A stretch of DNA of 64,000 nucleotides, taken from contig NZ_CP111043.1 in assembly GCF_026250525.1 (NCBI RefSeq), positions 4,477,001-4,541,000 of the forward strand, given 5' to 3'. The position numbers were made by a program, and so were the translations under genes. Source of the stretch: Chondrinema litorale (GTDB taxonomy: Bacteria > Bacteroidota > Bacteroidia > Cytophagales > Flammeovirgaceae). Of the stretch, positions 11,301-19,360 are shown piece by piece (positions within the stretch are counted from its first letter, which is position 1; every line of letters starts with the position of its first letter). The notes under the pieces are model-generated. The model was not told the origin of the DNA. It did not search any database and saw nothing but the letters and a program-made list of their open reading frames with translations.

Positions 11301-11689
11301 AGTTCTTCTGCATCTGCCGCTAAAGAAATATCAATAACTGACTGATTGCCAACGGCTACTTCTTGTTCTGCAAAACCAATAAAGCTGAACTTTAAAATTT
11401 GATCGCTATTCGCATTAATGGAATACTTACCATTAATATCTGAAATGGTACCTGTAGTTGTACCAACTATAAGAATACTGACACCAGGTAAAGGCTCACC
11501 ATCTTCCGCTGAAATGATTGTTCCTGAAACTGTTCTTTGTAGTGGGTTAATGAAATCACTGTTCTTACTATTACTATTTAAAGCAAAGGTCTCTGAACCA
11601 CTTTGCTGTGCCTGCGCTGTAAAGCAAATCGCCGACATAAGTAATAGATGTAAAAGCCTATTTAGCTTTAGGTAAACTTTCACTTTCAT
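8369..11689 (-). CDS. SusC/RagA family TonB-linked outer membrane protein
   Basis: 1106 residues when started at the ATG at 11689, which gives a clean signal peptide (MKVKVYLKLNRLLHLLLMS, ending FTAQA). The reading frame extends upstream to a TTG at 11770, but that adds 27 residues ahead of the signal peptide and is unlikely. A carboxypeptidase-regulatory-like domain (about 54-130; VSGTIISAEDGEPLPGVSI) precedes the EEIIVTGYS segment. The plug follows (QLQGRVAGV, RVRGFGAF, EPLYVVDGVPV), then a 22-strand type barrel. It imports SusD-bound ligand using TonB energy. A divergent AraC gene across a 665-base gap is the likely regulator. Confidence 0.95.
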   Translation of the reverse strand: MKVKVYLKLNRLLHLLLMSAICFTAQAQQSGSETFALNSNSKNSDFINPLQRTVSGTIISAEDGEPLPGVSILIVGTTTGTISDINGKYSINANSDQILKFSFIGFAEQEVAVGNQSVIDISLAADAEELEEIIVTGYSVDTRRETTGAVATVKSKDLTTVPSGNVEQQLQGRVAGVTVITNGQPGTTSQIRVRGFGAFSGNEPLYVVDGVPVTSTEFLNPDDIESTTVLKDASAASIYGARAANGVIVYTTKQGKKGVQKLKVTYDGMVGFTDPGKGFESLNPQDFAEWTWKAIENTAIQNKADVTYSHPQFGTGTSPQIPDYLLVGNVSGFNGTLNLDEERAKYNVDPEKGDIYQVVRPNVSGTDWYDAITRTAFLTRHSIGLSGGGEGNRFYIGLGAQEQDGILIHQKFRRYTARINSEFDILPNLRIGQNFQGTYRQIRVLLDDDGNGGGGSSDDENVILDANRMPTIIPVYDEFGGYAGTRASGFNNPINPVAALDGDQNDRAFNGSAFGNVYLEFEPIDGLTLRSSIGGRYNGNYYWGYTRRSYENSENNSSFGYNEGSGYNFSWIFTNTANYKKIIGGYHEFDIMAGQEALNTGGGRNIAASGLNPFSQDPDFVTLSVLPADTRQVNSGYYKGVNFSSYFGRVKYTFNDKYMMSFVIRRDGSSRFGAENRYGIFPAFSAAWRISDEPFLESATFLDDLKIRAGYGIMGNSNNVDPNNQYTLYATSIGASSYDISGSNTGAAEGFYRSRIGNPSAQWEKAITKSVGFDARLFNDKVDIIVDLWQKDTEDLLFQVPVTVMNGVYATAPSQNVAKMMNKGLDIQITTRGDIGQVGFELTANGGLLKNEISELVEGLNYISGVNPDFRGIQPIRNQVGKPISAFFGYEVEGLFADETDVDAHAAQEGAAPGRFKYKDLNDDGTIDSEDRTYLGAPVPKFTGGLNIKLDYKNFSLETYSFMSLGGKIFNQSKWFTHFYTSFAGSNKSAAVKDSWTFEDPNSDIPIFENVSNFSTNTQANSWYVESGSYFRMQNITLAYNFPAAALSKLKMERLRVFAGLNNIFTITGYSGLDPSVGGDADTQFGIDLGNYPITRSFTFGVNVGL

Positions 11690-12354
11690 AGATAGGTTTG
11701 TTACTGTTAAAAAAAATAAACATAGATATACATGGACCGGCTCCATAAAAATGAATATGGAGAGACCCAAGATTTTTGTGCTCTGATTTTAATTAAAAAA
11801 TCAGATAGTAATTACTGTTAATAAAGTCTTGTCTTAGATATATAGGTTATACAAAAAGTACTTTAGGAAGGAGTTTTGAAATCGCCAAAGTAATAACCAT
11901 TGAGAGTAGTCTTTTTTCATTTTCATTTAATGTTAATATGTTTTCATAATTCAATGCTATAGCAGAGAAACGCTGCTTGAAAGATGCACTGATGTTAGTT
12001 GATATTTAAAATACATTTGAATCTAGCTAAATTTCAATATATTAATAATAAGATGCAATATTTTTTTGTGAATTTTTATTAAAAATTTTTCAATTGTGTA
12101 CGATAACATTCGCAAATTTCTAATGTATTGTTAAAATTCTATTATTGAATTTATCAAAATTGCATTTATTAGTATAGTGATATTTTTGATTTAACTATTT
12201 TTTATAACAGTCAAACAGCTGGTAAAATATATAATTATAAATAGTTTGTAACTATTTCGTGAAATTATGTGAAAAGTTAGCTTTTTCCAAGGGCAATTTC
12301 TTTATTTTTAGATAATATAGTATAATTATTAGATAAAATCGTATAACAGTTTAA
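11690..12354. promoter_or_regulatory. SusC / AraC divergent intergenic region
   Basis: This 665-base AT-rich stretch holds no supportable gene and must contain the promoters of both the SusC operon (minus) and the AraC gene (plus). It contains an inverted repeat with an 8-base stem (CTGATTTT, 11783-11790, pairing with 11797-11804) that would lie in a long SusC leader. A 10-base direct repeat, TTACTGTTAA, occurs at 11701-11710 and 11812-11821. AraC proteins often bind direct repeats, so these are candidate operator half-sites. I did not find an exact TAnnTTFG-type box (expected TAnnTTTG) for either gene. Confidence 0.4.
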
Positions 12355-13227
12355 ATGGAACCCTTTTTAGAGAAAATTCCAAACCAAGTAGGAGAGTCTT
12401 TTTTCTCTTTAAGAAGAGTAAGTAGAGAGATGACTTGGGGCTGGCATTTTCATTCTGAATTCGAATTATGTTGGTCTGAAAAAGGATATGGAAAGCGCCT
12501 AGTGGGAAACAGTATTGAAATGTTTGAAGAAGATGATATGGTATTTATGGGTGAAAATTTACCCCATTCTTTTCATACTGCTTCTGAGTTTGCCAACAAG
12601 AAAAATGGATTATATGTGCAAAATGTAGTGATCCAATTTAAAAAAGAAATCTTTGGCAAGTTTTTACACATCCATGAGCTCAAAAAAATAAATGAAATGT
12701 TGCAAGCTGCAACTTATGGCTTTCAAATTAAAGGTGAGTTAAAAGAAAAGCTTAAAGTAATTATAGAAAAAATGATAAATGAAACAGGCTTTGCTAAAAT
12801 GAATTCGCTGCTTCTACTTTTAAATGAAATTGCAGAGCGCCCCGAAGATTGTAGGAAGCTTTCTACTTTAAAATATTCCAGAATTACCAATCCGGAGACA
12901 AATCGCATTGGAAATGTTTTTCAATATCTTCAAAAGAATTTCAAGAAAAATATAACTCTACAAGAGGTTGCAGAAGTTGCTAACCTTACACCTAATGCTT
13001 TCTGTAAATATTTTAAGCGTAGAACTAACAAATCGTTTATAGAATATTTGAATGAATTGAGAATCAATTACAGTTGTGAGCTAATTATGACTGATAAATA
13101 TTCTATTAAAGAAATTGCAGATTTAACAGGTTTTAATAATAGGTCTAATTTTAATAGGCAATTTATTAAATTGGTTGGTAAAACACCTTCTCAGTTCTCT
13201 AAAGAATACAAAAGCACAATTATATAA
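12355..13227 (+). CDS. AraC family transcriptional regulator with cupin sensor domain
   Basis: 290 residues. The N-terminal half looks like an AraC-type cupin sensor (WGWHFHSEFELCW, then FMGENLPHSFH at about residue 60). The C-terminal 100 residues hold two helix-turn-helix units: ITLQEVAEVANLTPNAFCKYFK, and YSIKEIADLTGFNNRSNFNRQF followed by the usual KTPSQF. It is divergent from the SusC operon, so local control of that operon is the obvious inference. Its stop codon directly abuts the stop of the convergent gene at 13228, with no room for a terminator. Confidence 0.9.
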   Translation: MEPFLEKIPNQVGESFFSLRRVSREMTWGWHFHSEFELCWSEKGYGKRLVGNSIEMFEEDDMVFMGENLPHSFHTASEFANKKNGLYVQNVVIQFKKEIFGKFLHIHELKKINEMLQAATYGFQIKGELKEKLKVIIEKMINETGFAKMNSLLLLLNEIAERPEDCRKLSTLKYSRITNPETNRIGNVFQYLQKNFKKNITLQEVAEVANLTPNAFCKYFKRRTNKSFIEYLNELRINYSCELIMTDKYSIKEIADLTGFNNRSNFNRQFIKLVGKTPSQFSKEYKSTII

Positions 13228-14058
13228 TTATCTTCTTCTGCGACTTGTTTTAAACTCTGGTAAGATAAAACCTAAGTGGAAACCTAAACCTCCAGATGTA
13301 CCTCGCAGTTCATTATTATATTGTGTGTAAATAAATTCAGGACCGAATTTGATGTTGCTAATTACAAAAGAGAAATCAAATTTAGCTCCCAAGCTACCTT
13401 GGTTGCCAATAATGGCATTTGCTGCTAGTTCTACACCCAGTACATCGTTGCTTGGTATAATTGCACCTAAACCTATTGGGAAAAGATATTCTTTATTATT
13501 AATACCTACAGTTGGTACAGATTTATCCATTACATAAAAACCGGTATTTATAAAAAAGCCTTGTCTGGCTGCTGTTGGGTTTCTTTTAGAAAATCTCCAT
13601 TCTATAGTAGCTCCGGTAATTTTCTTTTTTCTATGTATGGCAGTTTCATAAACATATGCTGTAGGCTTTTCACTCGAAATCCAATTGATTTCCTCGCCAT
13701 CTAGTTGAATGGTATTGTGAAAATACTCTTTTTCATTTTCGAAAGTGTAATTTCCAACATGCTCATTGTTATAGTAAACTTCAGAATTATTGAAACTGAG
13801 CGGTATTTGTTGATTTATTTTGGTAAATAAAATTTCAGCTTTAATAGCCACATTGAGCTTTAATTTATTGCCACTGCCTAGATTCTGTTTTTTTAATTTT
13901 TTAAAGCTGTACTGCTTGTTGTTAGCCGCTTTATTATCTGGAATTTTAATGTAGTTCAAACTTTCGTAAGGCAAATTACTTTGAAACTTTGCTTGATTTT
14001 TTTGTGCAAAAACAGATTGAAAAAGTACTGTAAAAGTTAGAAGTAATAAAATTCTCAT
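13228..14058 (-). CDS. Exported protein of unknown function, possible beta-barrel
   Basis: 276 residues with a signal peptide (MRILLLLTFTVLFQSVFAQ). I do not recognise the family. The first part is rich in Asn and Lys; the C-terminal half has alternating hydrophobic and polar residues with Gly-rich turns (FPIGLGAIIP, GNQGSLGAKFDFSF, LGFHLGFILP), which suggests a small outer-membrane barrel. The protein ends in a basic tail (SRRRR). It is a single gene: the convergent AraC gene ends at the adjacent base, and 273 AT-rich bases without obvious features lie upstream. Confidence 0.6.
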   Translation of the reverse strand: MRILLLLTFTVLFQSVFAQKNQAKFQSNLPYESLNYIKIPDNKAANNKQYSFKKLKKQNLGSGNKLKLNVAIKAEILFTKINQQIPLSFNNSEVYYNNEHVGNYTFENEKEYFHNTIQLDGEEINWISSEKPTAYVYETAIHRKKKITGATIEWRFSKRNPTAARQGFFINTGFYVMDKSVPTVGINNKEYLFPIGLGAIIPSNDVLGVELAANAIIGNQGSLGAKFDFSFVISNIKFGPEFIYTQYNNELRGTSGGLGFHLGFILPEFKTSRRRR

Positions 14059-14331
14059 TTTTTAAATTTTTTAGCGTCACAATCTTATAATGTGCTAAAA
14101 AACTTAGTAGTATATAATCTTGATTTTATTGATTTTTATTAAGAATTGAGAAATCAGGATTATCATTTCAAATCATCAACTTACTATTGGGCGTTTGTTT
14201 ATAAGTATCTGATATATAGTTATTTGAAGTGGTATATTTTATTTTTTAAGAGAATTTAGGCAGCGTATTTTTTTATAGCATTGAATAAATTGAATTAATT
14301 AAAAAAATTAATTTAAGAAGGTTATGGCATG

Positions 14332-14769
14332 TTATAATTGCTTCTGTAAGATTATTCTATTTTGCTCAGTATTTTCTTTGTTTTCAATAGAAACTATTAA
14401 ATAATTTTGTTTGATGCATAATATCAGCATTCCTTTAAAACAGTTTCTGGTTTTAATCTCAATACAGTTAAAATGATGTTTTTTAGCCCACTCTTCTTGT
14501 GCTTGCATTAATGCCAATGCAACTCCAGATTTTCTATACTCGGCTAGTACTCCACCCATCCAAGAATAGAATGTATTTTCGTTTTTAGCATAGCCAACTT
14601 TAAAACCGATTATTTTATCGTTTTGCTTGGCTATAAGTATAAGATGCTTTTTAGTATGCAGCCTTTTTACATATTCATCTTCTTTATAAGGCTTAGAAAA
14701 CTCCGCGATTAACTTAGAAACCTCGACTACTTGCGCAATGCTACCTTCAGAGATATTAAATGAAGACAT
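14332..14769 (-). CDS. GNAT family N-acetyltransferase
   Basis: 145 residues. The fold is indicated by a central strand (HLILIAKQNDKIIGFKVGY) followed by the acetyl-CoA-binding motif A (GGVLAEYRKSGVALALM) and the helix beginning QAQEEWAKKHHF. The acceptor is unknown. It lies 38 bases downstream of the alkyltransferase gene on the same strand, so the two are probably one transcript. Confidence 0.85.
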   Translation of the reverse strand: MSSFNISEGSIAQVVEVSKLIAEFSKPYKEDEYVKRLHTKKHLILIAKQNDKIIGFKVGYAKNENTFYSWMGGVLAEYRKSGVALALMQAQEEWAKKHHFNCIEIKTRNCFKGMLILCIKQNYLIVSIENKENTEQNRIILQKQL

Positions 14770-14807
14770 GTTTTATAAGAATTCTAAAAAATTGATAAGC
14801 TTAATTA

Positions 14808-15302
14808 TTAAAACAGACTTAACTGATTTGCTTGTTTCGCTATGGCACCTTCGTGTTCTAGTAACCATTTTTTACGCCAAACACCACTTGCATAACCCGT
14901 CATGCTTCCATCTGCACCAATTACCCTATGGCAGGGAACAACTATGGCTATTGGGTTTTTGCCATTAGCAGAAGCAGCAGCCCGAATCTTTTTTACATTG
15001 CCTAGGTTTTCGGCTAGTTTCTTATAACTAATTGTATTTCCATAAGGAATTTCTTTTAACTCTTTCCAAACTTCTTTTTGAAAATCGGTACCAACCAAGT
15101 TCATTGGGAAATCGAATTGATTTCTTTTTTTATCAAAATATTCTATAAGTTGAGTTTTGCATAATTCTACAACTTCTGTTGTTTCTTCACTAATTTCTAT
15201 TTTATCATCATAAAAAGAAATTTCGTAAATAGCATTTTCATCACCACGAATTAATAAATAACCCAAAGGTGTTTCGAAAGCAGTAGTTGAAAAATTTCCC
15301 AT
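14808..15302 (-). CDS. ogt: Methylated-DNA--protein-cysteine methyltransferase
   Basis: 164 residues, about the usual length of Ogt-type proteins. It transfers the alkyl group from O6-alkylguanine (and O4-alkylthymine) to its own cysteine in a one-turn repair reaction. The active-site motif PCHRVIG is present, preceded by the helix-turn-helix region (FQKEVWKELKEIPYGNTISYKKLA) and followed by YASGVWRKKWLLEHEG. It is probably the first gene of a two-gene unit with the GNAT gene downstream. The symbol reflects family assignment only; an MGMT/Ada-C name would fit equally well. Confidence 0.92.
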   Translation of the reverse strand: MGNFSTTAFETPLGYLLIRGDENAIYEISFYDDKIEISEETTEVVELCKTQLIEYFDKKRNQFDFPMNLVGTDFQKEVWKELKEIPYGNTISYKKLAENLGNVKKIRAAASANGKNPIAIVVPCHRVIGADGSMTGYASGVWRKKWLLEHEGAIAKQANQLSLF

Positions 15303-15440
15303 AAAGCTTAAAAAGTTATACTTTGAAACTTAGGAAAAATAAAGAGTTAAGTTGGAATTAACTAACTTCTTTTGAAACTTAATAGTTACTTATATTTAGG
15401 ATGTCTTTCTATTTAAGATGAATGTGAAAAATTACTGCTA

Positions 15441-16835
15441 ATGGAAATTAATAAGGACTTTCTCAAAAATCTACCATTTATACAAGAATTACCATTAGAA
15501 GAAATCGACTGGTTAATTAAGTATGGTACTGTAAAAAGAATTTATGCAAAGGAAAATTTATTTTCATTAGGTGATAATGTAGATGAAATGTTCATTGTAT
15601 TGGAGGGTAAAATTCAGGTGATGCTAAAATACAGTGGCCAATGGTTGCCAATTGCAGTGTATGAGAAAGGTTCTGTATCAGGTTTATTACCGTTTTCTAG
15701 AATGAAAAAGGCTCCGGGAAGTGGAATTGCTTTGGAAGACTCAAGTGTTTTACTCATACATAGAGACGATTTTGCAAGTATGGAACACGATGCGCCAGTG
15801 TTGTTAAAACGCTGTGTAGATTTAATGAAAGACCGCACTCGAGAAGGTGAAAGACGGCAGCAGCAGCAAGAAAAACTACAAGCGCTAGGAAAACTTTCGG
15901 CAGGTATCGCACATGAAATAAACAATCCAGCCTCTGCCATAAGTCGCTTTTCAGATTTACTAAGTAAGCAGCTCGACGACTTACAATCAATTACAATGAA
16001 TCTGATAGACTTAAAATCTGATTCTTCTAAACTTTATGAAGCATATCAAATTCTAACCAGTTGTAGTACCAACGAGGCTGTAAAATTGAGTATTTTAGAA
16101 AGAAGTACTTTAGAAGATGAAGTTGGCTTTTGGTTAGAAGATCATGGAATAGAAGATAACATTGAGCTTTCTGAAGATTTGGTAGATATTGGCGTAACAG
16201 AAGATGAGCTTGAAGAATTAGAAGATGTAATAGATGCCAATGAAATGGAAGTGGTAATTAAGTGGGTAATAAATATGATAAATGCAAAAAAGATTACTTC
16301 TGAAATTGCACAGGGTTCAAACAGAATTGTAAATCTCGTTTCATCTGTTAAAACCTATTCTCATATGGATAGGGCAAATGATTTAGAAGAACTTGATGTA
16401 TCTGATGGAATAAAAAGCACCATTGCTATGCTTAAGCATAAAATCCGAGCTAAAGGTATCATCTTGGAATATAAACTTTTGAGCGAAATGCCAAAAATAA
16501 ATGGCAAGCAAGGTGAATTAAATCAAGTTTGGACTAACCTGATTGATAATGCTATTGATGCTTTAGAAACGAGAGGCACTTTAAAGATAGAAGCAGAACA
16601 GCAAGGTGAGTTTTTGTACATCTTTATTATTGATAATGGAAGTGGCATAGATAAAGATATCCAGGATAAAATTTTCGATCCTTTTTTCACGACAAAAGCG
16701 GTTGGAAAGGGTACAGGTTTAGGTTTGGATATCGTATTGCGAATTGTGAAATCTCATAATGGTAGTATTAAAGTAGAATCTGAAAAAGGAAATACAAAGT
16801 TTACAGTTTGTTTTCCGGTTGCTACTAAACCTTAA
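15441..16835 (+). CDS. Sensor histidine kinase with N-terminal cyclic-nucleotide-binding fold
   Basis: 464 residues and no transmembrane segment, so probably cytoplasmic. Residues about 10-130 form a cNMP-binding/CRP-like beta-roll (FSLGDNVDEMFIVLEGKIQV). The usual phosphate-binding cassette (GExA...RxA) is not evident; the matching stretch is SVSGLLPFSRMKKAPGSG, so nucleotide binding is doubtful. The H box is SAGIAHEINNPAS with His158. A long acidic insert (about residues 175-285) separates it from the second dimerisation helix. The N box is NQVWTNLIDNAIDAL, the G1 box DNGSG at 398-402, and the G2 box GKGTGLGLD at about 422-430. No response regulator is adjacent. It overlaps the convergent sulfatase gene by 4 bases. 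Confidence 0.9.
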   Translation: MEINKDFLKNLPFIQELPLEEIDWLIKYGTVKRIYAKENLFSLGDNVDEMFIVLEGKIQVMLKYSGQWLPIAVYEKGSVSGLLPFSRMKKAPGSGIALEDSSVLLIHRDDFASMEHDAPVLLKRCVDLMKDRTREGERRQQQQEKLQALGKLSAGIAHEINNPASAISRFSDLLSKQLDDLQSITMNLIDLKSDSSKLYEAYQILTSCSTNEAVKLSILERSTLEDEVGFWLEDHGIEDNIELSEDLVDIGVTEDELEELEDVIDANEMEVVIKWVINMINAKKITSEIAQGSNRIVNLVSSVKTYSHMDRANDLEELDVSDGIKSTIAMLKHKIRAKGIILEYKLLSEMPKINGKQGELNQVWTNLIDNAIDALETRGTLKIEAEQQGEFLYIFIIDNGSGIDKDIQDKIFDPFFTTKAVGKGTGLGLDIVLRIVKSHNGSIKVESEKGNTKFTVCFPVATKP

Positions 16836-18427
16836 TTTTCGAAAGATTTAAATTCTTTCTCAAAATCTGAATCGTTTACCCAGCCAGTTTTCATTTTTTC
16901 TCCATTCATATATCTCTTATAGAAGTTTACACCGCTACTATCAGCATAGGTATAGTTATCAAATACTTCTCCTTTGCCAAACATTCTGGGATCGCCCTGT
17001 TTTTTTAGTTCATTAAATAATTGTTCTTTTAATTGCTGCATAATATCTGTGTATTCTGGGTTTAGGCTCAGGTTATTCATACAAGCAGCATCCACGTCTA
17101 ATCGATACAATTCTTCCTGTATTCTTTTACCCATTGCAAAATTCCAGTATTCAGAGAGTTCTTTGTTTTTTCTGTTATTGATCAATACCGATTTGGTGGG
17201 GCTTCCATCAATATTTAAATAGCCTGTTTCTGGGTTACCTGCGGGCCATCTTTCTGTTTCAAAATTATGTATGTAAAGCAAATTGTCTTTTACTATTCCT
17301 CGTATCGGATAACCCGCATCATTAGGTCTGCCAATATCATGTCTTTCTTTACCGATTAAAACATAATTTCTCTCAGCATCAATTTGTCCCTCTTTCTCTG
17401 ATTTAAAAATAGAAAGGAGACTTTTACCTGTTATTGGAAGCATACCACTTGTTTTAATTGTTAATCCGGCAGCTTCTAAAAAAGTGGGAGCTAAGTCGAT
17501 AAAACTTACAAAGTCTGTTATTTTTCTACCGGTTTTTTTAATACCCGCTGGCCACATAATTGCCAGTGGCAAATGGTTCGAGTATTCATAAGCTTGCCCT
17601 TTTGCTCTTGGGAATGGCATTCCATTATCAGAAGTCACTATTACAATAGTATTATCGAGTTCTCCACGCTCTTTTAATGTAGCTAACATCTTACCTAAGT
17701 GCTTATCGAAATATTCGAGTTCAAAAGCATAGTCGAGCATATCTGTTCTCACCGAATCATTATCTGGCCAAAAGGGCGGAACACTGCTTATATCAGTAAC
17801 CTTTTTATTTCCTTTTTTTATACCTGCCTCAAACTCATAAGCCCGATGAGGTTCTATAGAACCATACCAAAAACAGAAAGGCTTATTTTCGGGAACAGAA
17901 TCTAGAAATGCTTTAAAGTTTTCTGCATAATTATTATCGGAAATATGTTTGGCGGGTGGAGTTGTTTTTATTTGATTGAATGCTTTACCTGTAAGTTCTC
18001 TTTTTTTACCGGCTTCGTCTAAAGCTACTCCGGGAGCCCAACCTTTTGCGGTGTATCCTGTAAAGTATCCGTTTTCTTTTAGTGCTTCGGGAAAAGATTT
18101 ATATTTTGAAGGGAAAAATGCCCAGTGGTTTCCGGCTTCTTCCAATTGCCACGAATTTCTACCTGTAATAATACAAGCTCTAGAAGGGGCACATTTTGCA
18201 TTTGGAGTATAGCCATTCATAAATAGTAAACCGTTGTTAGCAACCTGATCAAACGCAGGTGTGTTTACCCATGTGCATCCATAAGCACTCATATGCATAA
18301 AGGTAGCATCGTCTGCTATAGCAAAGAGTATATTAGGTTTTTGTGGTTGGTTTTTTTGAGAGTTTGAACAAGAAAATAATGTGATTGTAGCTAATAAGGT
18401 TAAGCAGAAAAAGTAATTTATGCGCAT
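16832..18427 (-). CDS. Sulfatase (heparan N-sulfatase-like), lipoprotein
   Basis: 531 residues with a lipoprotein signal ending at TLFSC (Cys20). The formylglycine motif CAPSR (Cys79-Arg83) marks a Cys-type sulfatase, with metal-binding Asp39-Asp40 in FAIADDATF and a second metal site at TSDNGMPFPRAKG. The overall pattern (SAYGCTWVNTPAFD, TPNAKCAPSRACIITGRN) resembles N-sulfoglucosamine sulfohydrolases. It hydrolyses sulfate esters or sulfamates on polysaccharides, probably at the cell envelope, and needs a maturation enzyme that is not in this window. No glycoside hydrolase or SusCD gene is adjacent, so it is not in a recognisable polysaccharide locus. Confidence 0.9.
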   Translation of the reverse strand: MRINYFFCLTLLATITLFSCSNSQKNQPQKPNILFAIADDATFMHMSAYGCTWVNTPAFDQVANNGLLFMNGYTPNAKCAPSRACIITGRNSWQLEEAGNHWAFFPSKYKSFPEALKENGYFTGYTAKGWAPGVALDEAGKKRELTGKAFNQIKTTPPAKHISDNNYAENFKAFLDSVPENKPFCFWYGSIEPHRAYEFEAGIKKGNKKVTDISSVPPFWPDNDSVRTDMLDYAFELEYFDKHLGKMLATLKERGELDNTIVIVTSDNGMPFPRAKGQAYEYSNHLPLAIMWPAGIKKTGRKITDFVSFIDLAPTFLEAAGLTIKTSGMLPITGKSLLSIFKSEKEGQIDAERNYVLIGKERHDIGRPNDAGYPIRGIVKDNLLYIHNFETERWPAGNPETGYLNIDGSPTKSVLINNRKNKELSEYWNFAMGKRIQEELYRLDVDAACMNNLSLNPEYTDIMQQLKEQLFNELKKQGDPRMFGKGEVFDNYTYADSSGVNFYKRYMNGEKMKTGWVNDSDFEKEFKSFEN

Positions 18428-18497
18428 TTCTAGACAGGTTAAATAAGGATGATAGCTCTTATAAATATAAGCATAAAAAAGAGTTGGTCTATCCTTA

Positions 18498-18529
18498 TAA
18501 AAAAAGACACCTTCTAAAAAGAAGGTGTC
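18498..18529 (-). terminator. Rho-independent terminator after the STAS-like gene
   Basis: A 9-base-pair stem (GACACCTTC at 18506-18514 pairing with 18521-18529) with a six-base loop is followed on the minus strand by eight Ts. It lies 48 bases past the stop of the gene at 18577-19071. Confidence 0.85.
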
Positions 18530-18576
18530 CTTGAAGTTTGCATTAAATTGTTAGTAATTAGCTCAAGTCTAATATT

Positions 18577-19071
18577 TTATTTTATCTCTGATTCATGACT
18601 TATCGCTTTGATGTCGTAAGAAACTGCCAGAGACATTATTTTAGCTCCTGTTTTAATCATTGATGAATTGCTAATGAGCCAGATAGTATCGATTTGGTTT
18701 TTAAGTTCACCCAATGCTTTTTGCCATGCTACTCTGGCTCTGGGCTCATAGCCTTTCATATCATTACAATTCCAAACAAGAACAATCTTTAAGTTTTCTT
18801 TGCCAATAAATTGTCTTTTCCATTCTTCTATACCTTTTACACTTGATTGCTGACTAAATACTCCATTAAATGTAAAATACAGGCATATTCTGTTGTTAAT
18901 AGTTTTCCACTCTACAGAAAGGTAGTCCTCTTGAACTTGATTAACTACCGATGCTTTTCTTTCTAATTCGTTAGTTTTTTTACCTTTTAGTAATTGAGCA
19001 TACTTTACTTTCATTTTTTCAAGAATGCTGCTATGGGCTTTTTCACTGTGCTGTTCTAAAATAGTTGCCAT
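18577..19071 (-). CDS. STAS/SpoIIAA-like domain protein
   Basis: 164 residues, cytoplasmic. The first 45 residues are helical and charged. The remainder has an alternating beta-alpha pattern (ICLYFTFNGVFS, LKIVLVWNCNDMKGYEPRARVAWQKAL, TIWLISNSSMIKTGAKIMS) that resembles SpoIIAA-like or STAS folds. The assignment rests on this pattern alone and is tentative. It is a single gene with its own terminator and no partner kinase or phosphatase next to it. Confidence 0.6.
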   Translation of the reverse strand: MATILEQHSEKAHSSILEKMKVKYAQLLKGKKTNELERKASVVNQVQEDYLSVEWKTINNRICLYFTFNGVFSQQSSVKGIEEWKRQFIGKENLKIVLVWNCNDMKGYEPRARVAWQKALGELKNQIDTIWLISNSSMIKTGAKIMSLAVSYDIKAISHESEIK

Positions 19072-19360
19072 CCGAGATATCTAATTAGTGCTTATTCAGA
19101 TAACAGGTGAGTTTTAATTAATCATTGCGTTTGATTTCAGAAACCTATTATCTTTTCCCTTTTTATATATTATTATTAAACTCAATTAATAAACAGTATA
19201 AAAACACTAAAAAATATATCCTGATAGTTATATTAACTCTTATTAAAGTACAATGTTTAAGAAAATTGTGTTCAAGAAAAATTACTGGCAAAATATTGTC
19301 ATCTTATCAAAAAAAGAGCTTAAAGATTGACGATATTTCAATAAAGAATTTTGGTTTAAA

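Noticed and set aside
1345..11689. Polysaccharide utilisation locus
   Set aside because: SusC and SusD are present, but no glycoside hydrolase, lyase or sulfatase is in the operon; the sulfatase at 16832 is separated by unrelated genes on both strands.
11690..11770. N-terminal extension of SusC from a TTG at 11770
   Set aside because: The added 27 residues precede a complete signal peptide that starts at the ATG at 11689.
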